This document shows, in pieces, positions 22,540 to 33,177 of a DNA stretch of 64,000 nucleotides. Origin of the DNA: Cannabis sativa (lineage: Eukaryota; Streptophyta; Magnoliopsida; Rosales; Cannabaceae); NCBI RefSeq assembly GCF_029168945.1, contig NC_083602.1, positions 30,057,323 through 30,121,322 on the forward strand. Direction: 5' to 3'. Made by a program: the position numbers and the translations under genes. The notes beneath the pieces were generated by a model. The model searched no databases, was not told where the DNA came from, and saw nothing but the letters and a program-made list of their open reading frames with translations. Numbering within the stretch: position 1 is the stretch's first letter; the number at the start of each line of letters is the position of its first letter.

Positions 22540-23235
22540 TATTTTTTCATTATATAAAATGTATTATATATTTTATTCTTTTAGATTTTGCTGTTGTTGT
22601 TGTCTAATATGTTATTTAACCATATAATTAATTTTTTATTAATATATCGTATGATATACAAACAATATACCTTAAACCAATATACATATATCACAAACTT
22701 AAACTAATATACTATTAAATGAATTGTTTTCCACAATATACAGTAGCATACAAAAACTATATATCACAATCATAAGCAGATATACCATAGTCAAAAATTA
22801 ATATACCACCAGCATAGTGAAAAAAAAAATATACAAAAAACTTAATTTAATATTCCACAAGTTTTTTTTTTCTTGTTCTTTCCTTCATGAAATACCAATG
22901 AACATAAAATCAATATACCTCAGTCAAATATAACTATACATCATACTTAAATTAAAATTTAATATTTTTTTTTCTTTATATCCTTCACGATATACATATC
23001 ATATACAAACGATATACCTTAGACCAATATAAATATACCATAAACTTAAACTAATATACTATTAAATGATTTTTTTCCACGATATATAATAGCATATAAA
23101 AACTATGTTCTGCAATCATAAGCAGAAATACTATAGTAAAAAATTAATATATCACCAATATAGTGGAAAATATATATATATACTAAAAACTTAATTTAAT
23201 ATTCCACATGTTTTTTTTCTTTTTCTTTCCTTCAA
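22540..23235. repeat. Tandem AT-rich units, period about 347 bp
   Basis: Two consecutive units share ATATACC/ATATACT-rich sequence, a CCACGATATA stretch and a TTTCCTTCA end. The third unit is interrupted after TTCAA (23231-23235) and resumes at 28311 with GATATACTAATGAAC, in register with 22884 in the first unit. Units differ by scattered substitutions, so the array is not very recent. Confidence 0.6.
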
Positions 23236-23720
23236 TGTTATAAAGTGGCCTAGAAACTTAGCCTTAGCTGAATACTTTTAGGACTTTCTTAACTACCTTA
23301 CCGGTTTTATAGTTATGTTAGTTATGTTGGTTTGTCTATAAATAGACTCAACTAACTCCTAGCTAGGCGTGGTTCACACTTGTTGTACAGAAAATAATAG
23401 AGAGAGAGTGATAGAGAGAGAGAGGAATATACTGGTGTCAAGAAACCAGTTTTCTCTGGTGTGCTCAGTTCGAGTTCAATTCCTTCCACTCATTCTCTAG
23501 TTTGAATCACCAATTGATGTACATTTTATTCATTGCATACTTGATTAATGGAAAGTTCCTAAATGGCTGAATATTGATTTCACTTTGTCTTGTTAAATTC
23601 AGTTTGTTTTACTATTGGTATTTGACAATCTTTGTATTGAGTTTTTGTTAAATCTGTCATAGACTTTGATCAATGAATTGTTCTTGATATTTGGACATTG
23701 TGATCGGTTTGATCACATCA
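23236..23720 (+). repeat. Copia-C 5' LTR
   Basis: 485 bp, TGTTATAAAGTGG to GATCACATCA. A TATA-like CTATAAATAGAC lies near 23336, followed by GA-rich leader sequence. It differs from the 3' LTR by AGGCG/AGCCG, GTGATAG/GTGACAG and ACTATTG/ACTGTTG. Confidence 0.95.
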
Positions 23721-23722
23721 AA

Positions 23723-23736
23723 TGGTATCAGAGCTG
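23723..23736 (+). other. Copia-C primer binding site
   Basis: TGGTATCAGAGCTG starts two bases after the LTR and matches the usual plant initiator tRNA-Met PBS over its first 12 bases. Confidence 0.85.
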
Positions 23737-23803
23737 AGGTTCAATCGAGGAGATCAAGAAGTGTTTGATTAAAGTCTTACTGCAGCAAGATCAAAATCAA
23801 GAA

Positions 23804-24709
23804 ATGGCATCAACTAAGTACGAGGTTGACAAGTTTACAGGAGCTAATGACTTCAGCCTTTGGAGAATCAAGATGAGAGCCTTGTTGGTACATCAAGGCA
23901 TTGCAGAAGCCATTAATGTGGATGCATTGAAAGCAATTGAAGATGTGAGGAAGAAACAAGAAATCGAGACCAAGGCACATTCTGTAATTCTTCTCAGTCT
24001 AGGAGATGAAGTGCTGAGAGAAGTTGCAGATGAGGAGAAGGCTCTTGGACTGTGGGAAAAGCTTGCTACAATCTACATGAAGAAGTCCCTTGCAAACAAG
24101 CTGTACTTGAAGAAGAAACTGTACACCTTGAGGATGGAAGATGGCAAGGAGCTTAGAAAACACCTAGATGACTTTAACAAGATTGTTCTTAACTTGAACA
24201 ATATTGGTGTGAAGCTAGATGAAGAGGATCAAGCCATAATCCTACTGAGTTCTTTGCCAAAATTGTATGAACACTTTGTTGATACAATCCTTTATGGCAA
24301 AGATACCCTTACTATGTCTGAAGTGAAAGCAGCCTTGAATTCTAAGGAAATTCAAAGCAAATCAGATGACAAGACAGAGCACAATGGAGAAGGTCTATTT
24401 GTCAAAGGAAGACATGACAAGAAAGGACACAAGAACTACAAACATGGTGGTGATCGAGGGAACCAGAAAGCAAAGACAGGTTCAAGAAACACAACTGACA
24501 AGAAGTGTTTCTATTGCAAGAAAGAAGGACATTTCAGGGATGAATGCCTTGCTTTGAAGAACAAATTGAAGAAAGAAAAGAACAAAGAAAAGGGACAAGC
24601 TGATGTTGCTGATGGTTATGACTCAGCTGGTGTTCTGGTGGTGTCAAACACAGATTCTGGACAAGAATGGATACTCGATTACACGTTCTTTTCACATGTG
24701 TCCTTGTGA
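23804..24709 (+). CDS. Copia-C gag, running into protease and ending at a frameshift
   Basis: ATG at 23804 opens MASTKYEVDKFTGAN, the conserved Tork-type gag start; an in-frame ATG 39 bases upstream (23765) is less likely. The domain runs through LWEKLATIYMKKSLANKLYLK and ILLSSLPKLYEHF to a basic stretch and the CCHC knuckle CFYCKKEGHFRDECL (about 24506-24550). Reading continues into protease up to WILD (24668-24679). There the family's D-S/T-G active site should follow, but the frame is lost and a TGA ends it at 24707-24709. Gag itself is intact and could form particles. About 301 residues. Confidence 0.85.
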   Translation: MASTKYEVDKFTGANDFSLWRIKMRALLVHQGIAEAINVDALKAIEDVRKKQEIETKAHSVILLSLGDEVLREVADEEKALGLWEKLATIYMKKSLANKLYLKKKLYTLRMEDGKELRKHLDDFNKIVLNLNNIGVKLDEEDQAIILLSSLPKLYEHFVDTILYGKDTLTMSEVKAALNSKEIQSKSDDKTEHNGEGLFVKGRHDKKGHKNYKHGGDRGNQKAKTGSRNTTDKKCFYCKKEGHFRDECLALKNKLKKEKNKEKGQADVADGYDSAGVLVVSNTDSGQEWILDYTFFSHVSL

Positions 24710-27700
24710 AGAAATGTTCTGCAATCTTGAGAAGAAAGCAGGGGGTACTGTTTTATTGGGTGACAACAAGGCATGCACAATTCAAGGGACTGGATCTATT
24801 GTGATGCTGATGAATGATGGTGCTCAAAGAATCATCACTGATGTCAGGTATGTTCCTGAACTCAAGAGAAATCTCTTGTCTATTGGTGTTTTAGCCTCAA
24901 AAGGATGCAAAATCAAAATTGATGAAAACTCACTTAGTGTAATTAAAGGTTCCACTACTGTAATGAAAGGAATATATAGAAATGGATTGTATTTTCTTAA
25001 TGGAAAATCAGTTACTGGCCTAGCTTCAAATGTTACAGGTACAGGTGATGATGACTTGACAAGAATGTGGCATTTGAGACTGGGACATGTGAGTGAAAGA
25101 GGCTTGATGGAATTGAAGAAGCAAGGAATTCTCAAAGGGAAGGTGTCATGCAAAATGGATTTCTGTGAGGAGTGCATATATGGCAAAAGCTGCAGACAGA
25201 AGTTCACACCAGCAAAGCACACCACCAAAGAACAGTTGGCTTATGTGCACTCAGATCTTTGGGGCCCTTCAAGAATTCCTACACTTGGTGGTGCTTACTA
25301 TTTCATGAGTATCATTGATGATTACTCAAGAAAGGTGTGGGTTTATCTCTTAAAAACCAAAGATGAGGCTTTCAACACATTTGTCAATTGGAGAAAGCTC
25401 CTTGAGAACCAAACTGGTAAGAAACTCAAGAAGATCAGAACAGATAATGGATGGGAATTTTGCTCAAACCAGTTCAAGGAATTCTGCAGCAAAGAAGGGA
25501 TAGCCAGGCACTTAATAGTTAGAGACACTCCTCAACAAAATGGCCTAGCAGAGAGGATGAATAGGACACTGCTTGAACGAGTTAGATGCATGCTTAAAGG
25601 AGCTGGTTTAGAAAGAAAATTCTGGGGTGAAGCTCTGAACACAGCATGCTATCTAATAAATAGATGTCCCTCCACTGGTATCAATTTCATGACACCACAA
25701 GAAAAGTGGACTGGAGAAGCTCAAACCTATGACCATCTAAAGGTTTTTGGGTGCACTGCATATGCTCATGTGAGGCAAGACAAACTGAAGCCCAGGGCAG
25801 TGAAGTGTATGTTCTTGGGATATCCTGAAGGTGTTAAGGGATACAAACTTTGGTGTCTTGAATCAGGATTCAAAAGGTGTATCATCAGCAGAGATGTCAC
25901 TTTCAGAGAAGAAGAAATGGCCATGAAACCATTACCAAACCCAACTCTGCAGACAGAAGAGCCATATAGCAGAGTCAATCTTGAGGTGGATCAGTCACAC
26001 TGCACAGACAAAGACACAGAAGCAGATGAGAATCAAGCTCAAGAGCTTGAAGAACAATCTCTTGAAACACAAGGAGATCTTGATGACTATCTCCTGGCCA
26101 GAGATAGGGAAAGAAGAGACATCAGACCTCCTTCAAGACTTGGTTATGCAGATTTCTCTGCATTTGCTCTAGCTGCTGCCAGTGAACTCGAAAATTCTGA
26201 ACCCACTACATACAAGGAGGCATTGAAATGCAAAAACAGGGAACACTGGTTGAGGGCAATCAATGAAGAAAAGGTATCATTGATCAGAAACAAAACATGG
26301 TCTGTTGTGAACAGACCACCAGGGCAAAGATTGATCGATAGCAAGTGGCTGTTTAGACAGAAAGAGGGAGTTAATGAAAATTCAGTAAGATTCAAGGCTA
26401 GGCTTGTGGCAAAGGGTTTCACTCAGAGAGAAGGTGTCGATTTCAATGATATATTTGCACCTGTGGTGAAACAAGCTTCCATTAGAGCCATTATGGCAAA
26501 AGCTGCTGCTCAAGATCTAGAAATAGATCAAATGGATGTGAGGACAGCTTTCTTACATGGCACTTTGGATGAGAAAATTTACATGAAGCAACCTGAGGGA
26601 TTTGACAATGGTAATCCTAACCAGGTATGCTTGCTACACAAATCCCTCTATGGCCTAAAGCAAGCACCTAGACAATGGAATATCAGATTTGACAAGTTCA
26701 TGTCAAGGATAAAATTCACCAAGAGCAAATATGATCCATGTGTTTATTTTGACAAAGAAACCTACCTTCTATTGTATGTTTATGACATGCTAATAGTAGG
26801 CAAGGATAAACACAAAATCAGAGAGCTAAAGTACCAACTCAAAGGTGAATTTGAGATGAAGGATATGGGAGAAGCCAAGAAAATTCTTGGAATCGAAATC
26901 AAGAGAAAGAGACCTGGTTTCATCATGCTGACACAGCAGGGATACTTGAAGAAAGTTCTATTGAAGTTCAACATGAATGAAGCCAAGCCTGTGATGACAC
27001 CATTGGCTCAACATTTTAAGCTCACTAAGGAGCAGGCACCCCAAACTGAGGAAGAGAGAAGAAGCATGGATGGCATACCTTATGCTAACTGTGTAGGCTG
27101 CTTGATGTATGCCATGGTATGCACAAGGCCTGACTTGGCCTATGCCATGAGCATAGTAAGTCGATTTGTTGCTGACCCTGGAAATCTGCACTGGGATGCA
27201 GTAAAATGGGTCATGAGGTATGTTAAAGGATCACTGAACATAGGTTTAATCTACAAATCTACAGAGAAAAGTGAATGTGAGGTTGAAGGATTTGTCGACT
27301 CTGATTATGCTGGATGCATTGACACAAGGAGATCATTGACAGGTTATATCTTCACAGCTTTAGGTGGATGCATTAGCTGGAAGTCAAACCTGCAGAAAGT
27401 TGTAGCCCTGTCATCCACAGAGGCCGAGTACATGGCTGCAACTGAGGCAATAAAAGAGGCACTGTGGCTAAAAGGTCTATCAAAAGAACTCGGGTTTAAC
27501 TCTGAGGACATGACTGTCCATTGTGACAACCAAAGTGCTTTGCACTTAATGAAAAATCCCATGTTCCATGATAGATCAAAGCATATCGACATCAAACTTC
27601 ACTTTATCAGAGAGATCATTGCCAATGGAGAGGTTCAAGTGAAGAAAATCTGCACTGACCACAACCCTGCAGACATTTTTACAAAATGTGTCACTCAAAC

Positions 27701-27749
27701 CAAGTTTAGACACTGTCTGAACTTGGTCAACATCAAGGAAATTGGATGA
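24681..27749 (+). pseudogene. Copia-C pol (integrase, RT, RNase H) with a catalytic RT change
   Basis: One open frame of over 1000 codons follows the frameshift. Order: rest of protease (GDNKACTIQGTG); integrase zinc site (WHLRLGH, then CEECIYGKSC near 25170); integrase core with Asp in HSDLWGP, Asp in RTDNG and Glu in NGLAERMNRT; RT with MDVRTAFLHG and YGLKQAPRQW; RNase H with VDSDYAG, STEAEYMA and HCDNQSA; stop at 27749. In RT the motif that should be YVDD reads YVYD: codon TAT at 26781-26783 replaces a catalytic Asp. With the protease break this pol should be inactive, although the integrase and RNase H residues are kept. Confidence 0.9.
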
Positions 27750-27812
27750 GTTTCCAACTTCCCTTAAATGTTCAGCCCTTCCTGCTCATGTTCTCTAAGT
27801 CTAAGTATCTAT

Positions 27813-27825
27813 GCCAAGGTGGAAT
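27813..27825 (+). other. Copia-C polypurine tract
   Basis: GCCAAGGTGGAAT directly precedes the 3' LTR. Short, but placed correctly. Confidence 0.6.
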
Positions 27826-28310
27826 TGTTATAAAGTGGCCTAGAAACTTAGCCTTAGCTGAATACTTTTAGGACTTTCTTAACTACCTTACCGGTTTTAT
27901 AGTTATGTTAGTTATGTTGGTTTGTCTATAAATAGACTCAACTAACTCCTAGCTAGCCGTGGTTCACACTTGTTGTACAGAAAATAATAGAGAGAGAGTG
28001 ACAGAGAGAGAGAGGAATATACTGGTGTCAAGAAACCAGTTTTCTCTGGTGTGCTCAGTTCGAGTTCAATTCCTTCCACTCATTCTCTAGTTTGAATCAC
28101 CAATTGATGTACATTTTATTCATTGCATACTTGATTAATGGAAAGTTCCTAAATGGCTGAATATTGATTTCACTTTGTCTTGTTAAATTCAGTTTGTTTT
28201 ACTGTTGGTATTTGACAATCTTTGTATTGAGTTTTTGTTAAATCTGTCATAGACTTTGATCAATGAATTGTTCTTGATATTTGGACATTGTGATCGGTTT
28301 GATCACATCA
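27826..28310 (+). repeat. Copia-C 3' LTR
   Basis: 485 bp, same length and edges as the 5' LTR with three substitutions, followed by the target copy TTCAA. Confidence 0.95.
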
Positions 28311-28703
28311 TTCAAGATATACTAATGAACATAAAGACAATATTTCCTAGTGAAATATAACTATACCTTAAACTTAAACTAATATTCCATAGTTTTTAAT
28401 TTCCGTCTTTCGTTCATTATATATCATAGCATATTAAAATAATATACTACAATCTTAAACTAATATACTACCTTTCAGTTATTTCAAAATATATATATAC
28501 TACCTTTTAGTTTTTTTAATATATTATTGCACATAAAAACGATATACTATTGTGCAAAATAACTATATCAAACACTTAATTATTCAAGGTTATAATTGTA
28601 ATTTTATCATCAAATTTTTAACTAAAAGGACATTTTGTTTTTTTTTTAAAAAAAAAAGGACATTTATTAACTTAATTGTTAGATTTAGGGTCATTTTGCA
28701 TCT

Positions 28704-29289
28704 TGGTCCATTAAAATATTATATTGAAAGACATTATCTTTTTTCTTTTATTTATACTCATGTCACTTCTACCACTAGTACACATTTCTTATTTCTTGCT
28801 TTTTTTTTCAAAAAAAAAACAAATTGCTAATTTGACAGTAGGTTAACTCAAAAAAAAAAAAATGCTAAACGCATTTGGTACGTCCTCCTTCCTCCAGTAA
28901 AAAGTAGGGCTCACATGCATGAGTGTTTGTCCATTTAACATAAATATAGAAAGATAGAAGTAAAAAAGAAATAAAAAAGCAAGTTAACATAAAAAAGTGA
29001 AAAAGAAAACTGATTTTTTAGTCCTCTTTCGTAAAAAAAAAAAAAAAAGCAAAACCAAACTAAAAATTGGGGAGGGGGGAATTGGGTGTGATGACATCAT
29101 CAAGTTAGTATTTTTATAAATATAAAACTTTTTAAAATATAATAAGGTAAAAAAATATTTTAAAAAAATGATTGGGATTAAAAATGTAAAAAAGTAGCTA
29201 AATATGACACGTAGTATAAAAATCCTTAAAATTTATGATAAAATTAAATTGTGACAAAAAAATAAAAAAAATTGAAAGTGATAAAATAG
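28704..29289. other. AT-rich spacer
   Basis: Poly-A and poly-T runs (for example 28849-28861 and 29034-29048) and simple AT sequence. No coding or structural feature seen. Confidence 0.4.
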
Positions 29290-30040
29290 TATATGAATGG
29301 GATATTTGCGGCGAAACTCCCTTAATATTTATAATAGTTATACATATGATTCTAATTAAAAAATTGGCAAAAAAAGTAGCTTATCTTACAATTTTGTTAC
29401 AGTCGTACCCTTTTTGGTTGTTAAGTGTCAATTAAGTCTATTAAGTGCCAACTCAAAAACACGTGACGACATATTTCTTTAGTTTATTTAATATGTGGTC
29501 CAATAATATGTTGCCATATGTTTCTAAGCTGACATTTAACGACCAAAAAATGGTACGATTGTAACAAAATCTAAAGATAGGTACTTTTGTCACTACTTTT
29601 TTTATTAGAGTCATATGTGTAACAATTACAAATGTTAGGAAGAAATTGAAGAATATCTTTTTTTTTTATTACAATAACCAAATTTACCTTCAAATAAAAT
29701 TTAATTCATAAATATCTCTTTTTATGAGTATTATACCCAAATTATCCTCACAAACTCACATAACTAAGACATAATTTCAAACATAATAGATTTGTATTCT
29801 TTGTAGATGGATGTGTAGGTTTGTAGGAAAGTTGAGACAAAATTTTGATTAGAGACGAATGAAAATTATCGTGAAGTGATAAGGATAGAATTGGTAGAAT
29901 GATTGAAAAAAGCGGTAAACATAATAAATTTTAAAACAGAGAGTAAAAATTAAAGACACTAAGTTAAAAGATATATGTAGTGTAATTTCTTTCAAATGTT
30001 AAGGGGTTTCGCCATAAATATCTCTATATGAATTCAATAA
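29290..30040. mobile_element. Foldback MITE with a second MITE inside
   Basis: The left end (GATATTTGCGGCGAAACTCCC, from about 29301) and the right end (AGGGGTTTCGCCATAAATATC, to about 30023) are inverted copies. The inversion continues inward: ACACATATGACTCTAATAA and GGTACGATTGTAACAAAAT near 29540-29630 mirror 29318-29420. The centre is a palindrome around CACGTGACGACATA and AATATGTTGCCATATG. Related copies lie at about 37598-37968 and 59913-60095. No protein is encoded. Mutator-like is my guess. Confidence 0.6.
29638..29992. mobile_element. Nested MITE inside the right arm of the foldback MITE
   Basis: A 355-bp insert is flanked by CAAATGTTA at 29629-29637 and again at 29993-30001, a 9-bp direct repeat of the length Mutator-like elements make. 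Removing it restores the outer arm (ATTACAAATGTTA then AGGGGTTTCGCC). The insert's ends show a short inverted similarity (GAAGAAATT; AATTTCTTT). It carries no ORF. Confidence 0.5.
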
Positions 30041-30300
30041 TAAACATATAAAAATAAGAATATATATATACATATATAATATACAGATATATTGATAAAA
30101 AATTATTCCTAAAATTGTTTCAGTCTGATAAGTATATATAAGAAACATTTCTCAATAGATATTACCTATTGATAGATACTAAATAAATTTAACTATAAAT
30201 ATTAATTTTTAAAATATTAAACCATTAGATTTTGATCCGATGACAAATAATAAAAGAGAAATTTGAATATCTATATTTAATTTAGCTACTTAATTAAAAA
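30041..30300. other. AT-rich spacer
   Basis: TATATA-rich sequence with no recognisable feature. Confidence 0.35.
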
Positions 30301-30911
30301 AATAACTAGTAAGGGATCCTATAAGCTGGGAAGGTACAACGAGAACATGGAGGTCGTTCTCCTACCAAGATATTGGAATGGAGAGCACCTCCGCAAATAT
30401 TGTCAATAACCAGCTTACAAAACTCTACTCTAACATAACAGTTCTATCTACTCCATATTAGAGTACAATAAGCGCTAGCACTCACGACCCTTCTTGGGCG
30501 TGGTCTCCCACTGTTCTTCAACAGTGTCAGTAGGGGTAGCCACTTGACATCTAGAAGCTAAATTTATGTAATATAGGCTTGTAGAGACTAATTAATGAAT
30601 AATTTCATGTTTATATATTCTATTTATTATGTCTATGAACCACTTGCTCACAAATTATTAACTTTTTAAAGTTATTCTATTAATTCCATATGCGTACTAT
30701 GGTACCCTCGCAAGGTAGTACCTAGGAAAAGTCTATAAACTTGGTGAATAGCAATTGACCAAGAGACTTGTCTGCATGGTCACTTGGGGGGTACCCAATG
30801 CATCAAACTAGTACAAAGAACTTATGTAGAGAAATTTTAATGCTTAGTATAACCTACTAAACCTACCTCTAAGCCGTGCAGGCGTACTTTGGCTTGGCAA
30901 AGTAAATCTGG
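30301..30911 (-). other. Unclassified, less AT-rich segment with possible minus-strand coding scrap
   Basis: Base composition changes at about 30305. On the minus strand about 30480-30550 can be read as a short open tail (TPTDTVEEQWETTPKKGREC, then stop). The rest (30690-30906) has no open frame. It may be a LINE or Gypsy relic, and the part next to W4 may belong to the same old element as 32778-34945. I do not recognise it firmly. Confidence 0.25.
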
Positions 30912-32772
30912 TATTGGGCTTTGTGCCCTAAATAAAACCCATTTCAATATAATCAGATTTACTTATTAATAAAGATCAGAAAGAACATTTTATGTTGCAT
31001 GGTTCACATGATTTATTTCATGATTATATATATAATGTATGAATTCTGTTTAAGTCCAGAACATATGAATTTGTTAATGATTATAGTGTTGTCAGCACAG
31101 TGAAATATAATCTTAATTATATGTTCGAAAGTTTATTCCCTAATTTGTCAGAACACTAGATTTAGACTGACATGGTATAATCAGCGATAGGTATTCTTAC
31201 ACCTTGGAAAACTATTATGTCCTTTCCAGGACATTGGCAAAGTTTACCAGTATCGGATGTATGGAGTATACATCGGAAGGGACCGATATTGAACTTTGAT
31301 TAGATATATTAAAATTTACCGTAATATCTATTCAATTCAATATCACCCGTTGATCCTAGATCAAATGATCTTAATCCTGATATGATTAGGTTCGATCTCA
31401 AGAGTACTATACATGTTCTTTGATTTGTTAGTTAAGCCTACTTTTGGGTCAGGGTGATACGTACATTTTGGGAACATGATAGTATAATTGATTGGGAGCG
31501 CTAACATAAATATGGAGTCTATAACTTCTATAGGAATTTAGAAGTGAAACGATGATATCCTTCAAGCTTGGCTAAACAGAGATAAATGGTGGAGATCTCA
31601 TTTCACTACGCTGAAATATCATTTATACGGAGCTAAGTGTTTTAAGGATAAAATACATTGAAGGTGTAACGGTAACTTAGTGCCTATTCAATGTAGATCA
31701 TCTATTAGAGGGTCATTGATCAAATTAGGATTATAAGGATAACTAATGACGTATCTATATCGTGGAACATATAGAGCGTTCTATATGACTGAGAGTGCAA
31801 TTCCAAGTTCTAAGTGTGGATTCAATAAGGAATTAATAAGTTAGGGAATTTACTTAGTAAATTCGGTTCGACTTATTGGAAGCTCGGAAATATAGGCCCA
31901 TGGTCCCCATACTAGTTGAGACCATACTACTTGTAAGACTCAGTTAATTGATTTTAATTAATCAATTATAATTCTAAAGTTAGACTATGTCTACTTTATG
32001 AATTTTCACTAAGCAAGGGCGAAACTGTAAAGAAAAGAGATTCTAGGTTTATTTATTAATTAAGATACTTTATATGTCTAAATTAATAAATATATTAAAT
32101 GACAATATTAAATAATTAATTTTAAGTTATTAAATAATTAGAATTGGCATTTAAATGGTTAAATTAGAAAATTGGCATTTTTGAGAAAATGGGAATGAAA
32201 AATAACAAAATGGGAAAGTTGCAAAGTGAGGCCCAATTTCCTTATATGGCCGCCCACTATGCAAAGCTTTTACCATTTTATTTTTCCATTATTTTAATGC
32301 CATACAATTCTAACCTAAACCTAGAAGGCATTCTATAAATAGAAAGTATTGGCTTTAGAAAACTGATGACTTGCACATTGTTTCCTTCAGAGAAAAGCCT
32401 GCGCCACCCTCTCTCTCTTTTCCTCTCTTCAATTTTGAAATTCCTTGAGTGATAGAGTAGTGCCCACACACATCAAGTGGTATCTAAATCATAGTGTGTC
32501 AGACTGTAGGAGAATCCAAACAACAAAGAAGGAGAATCAGCATCAAAGGAAGGAGAGAAAGAGATCCAGATTCAGATCTTGATAATGCTCTGCTACAGAA
32601 AGGAATCAAGGGCTAGAGATCTGAATGGAAGGAGTCATAATATTTCGCTGCACCCAATGTAAGGTTTACTAAACTTTATATGTGTTTATTTCATTGTTTT
32701 AGAATTCATATTAGGATGTTAATGAAACATACTTGGTAGTACATCTAGATCCTGGTAAAATAATTTCCAACA
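30912..32772 (+). repeat. W4, solo LTR of the W family (1861 bp)
   Basis: Starts TATTGGGCTTTGTGCCC (first bases mutated from TGTTGGG) and ends TTTCCAACA. TCTGG stands on both sides (30907-30911 and 32773-32777), a perfect 5-bp target duplication, with no internal sequence. So this is a solo LTR left by recombination between the two LTRs of a full element. Confidence 0.92.
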
Positions 32773-32934
32773 TCTGGACCCTTACTTATCAAGGCCCTAA
32801 GAAGATATGCAAGATTAAAGACTGCCTGGTTGGTCACACAATCCATGATAAAAAAGAAATAGGATAAAATACTTGTAGTGTTCAAAAACAGAGGGCTCAT
32901 GGCCAAAGATACTAACATGAAGATCCTGGAGCTA

Positions 32935-33130
32935 AAAATAAAATAATGTTCTAAAAAGGCCTCAGGCCACATAGGACATGAAAATAATGTTCTGAAAAGG
33001 CTCCAGGCCATATAGGACATACAATTTCAAAAAGGTCACAGACCACGTGAAATGTAAAATGAGTAATGTTCCTAAGCTAAGATGCCAGGTGCCCTAAAAA
33101 AGCCACAGGCTATGCAGAACATAAAAACAG
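32935..33130. repeat. Degenerate tandem repeats of about 45 bp
   Basis: Four variants of a unit shaped like AAAAAGGCCTCAGGCCACATAGGACAT occur in a row (about 32953, 32996, 33036 and 33097), often with AATAATGTTCT before them. They lie just beyond the stop of the minus-strand gene relic, so they would be in its 3' UTR. Confidence 0.55.
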
Positions 33131-33177
33131 AGTCTATACAATACAAACATAATGCTGAATACTAATAAAAATTCCAT

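Larger units (their letters stand above)
23236..28310 (+). mobile_element. Copia-C, young Tork/Tnt1-like LTR retrotransposon
   Basis: A complete element: LTRs 23236-23720 and 27826-28310 (both 485 bp), PBS 23723, gag, pol in Copia order (PR-INT-RT-RNase H), PPT before 27826. TTCAA flanks both sides (23231-23235, 28311-28315), a perfect 5-bp target duplication. The LTRs differ at three sites by eye (0.6%), so insertion was recent. The gag opening KYEVDKFTGANDF is of the Tork/Tnt1 type. Both a frameshift in the protease motif and a changed RT catalytic motif make this copy defective. Confidence 0.95.
22308..28703. mobile_element. Inverted-repeat (MITE or foldback-like) element carrying 347-bp tandem units, split by Copia-C
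   Basis: The left end (from about 22308, TGTGCAAAATGACCCT) and the right end (to about 28703, AGGGTCATTTTGCA) are inverted copies. Similarity extends about 90 bases inward through TCTAAC...AATGTCC...AAATGTCC. Without the 5075-bp Copia the element is about 1.3 kb. Inside, one unit recurs with a period of 347 (for example AAACTTAAACTAATATAC at 22695 and 23042), and a third part-unit follows the Copia. No transposase is visible and the target duplication is unclear, so the superfamily is open. Confidence 0.5.

Noticed and set aside
24677..24709. Programmed frameshift between gag and pol in Copia-C
   Set aside because: Plant Copia elements usually encode gag and pol in one frame, and the shift falls within the protease active-site motif, so a lesion is more likely.
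28552..28830. 92-codon ORF rich in Phe and Lys
   Set aside because: It is made from A/T runs in low-complexity DNA.
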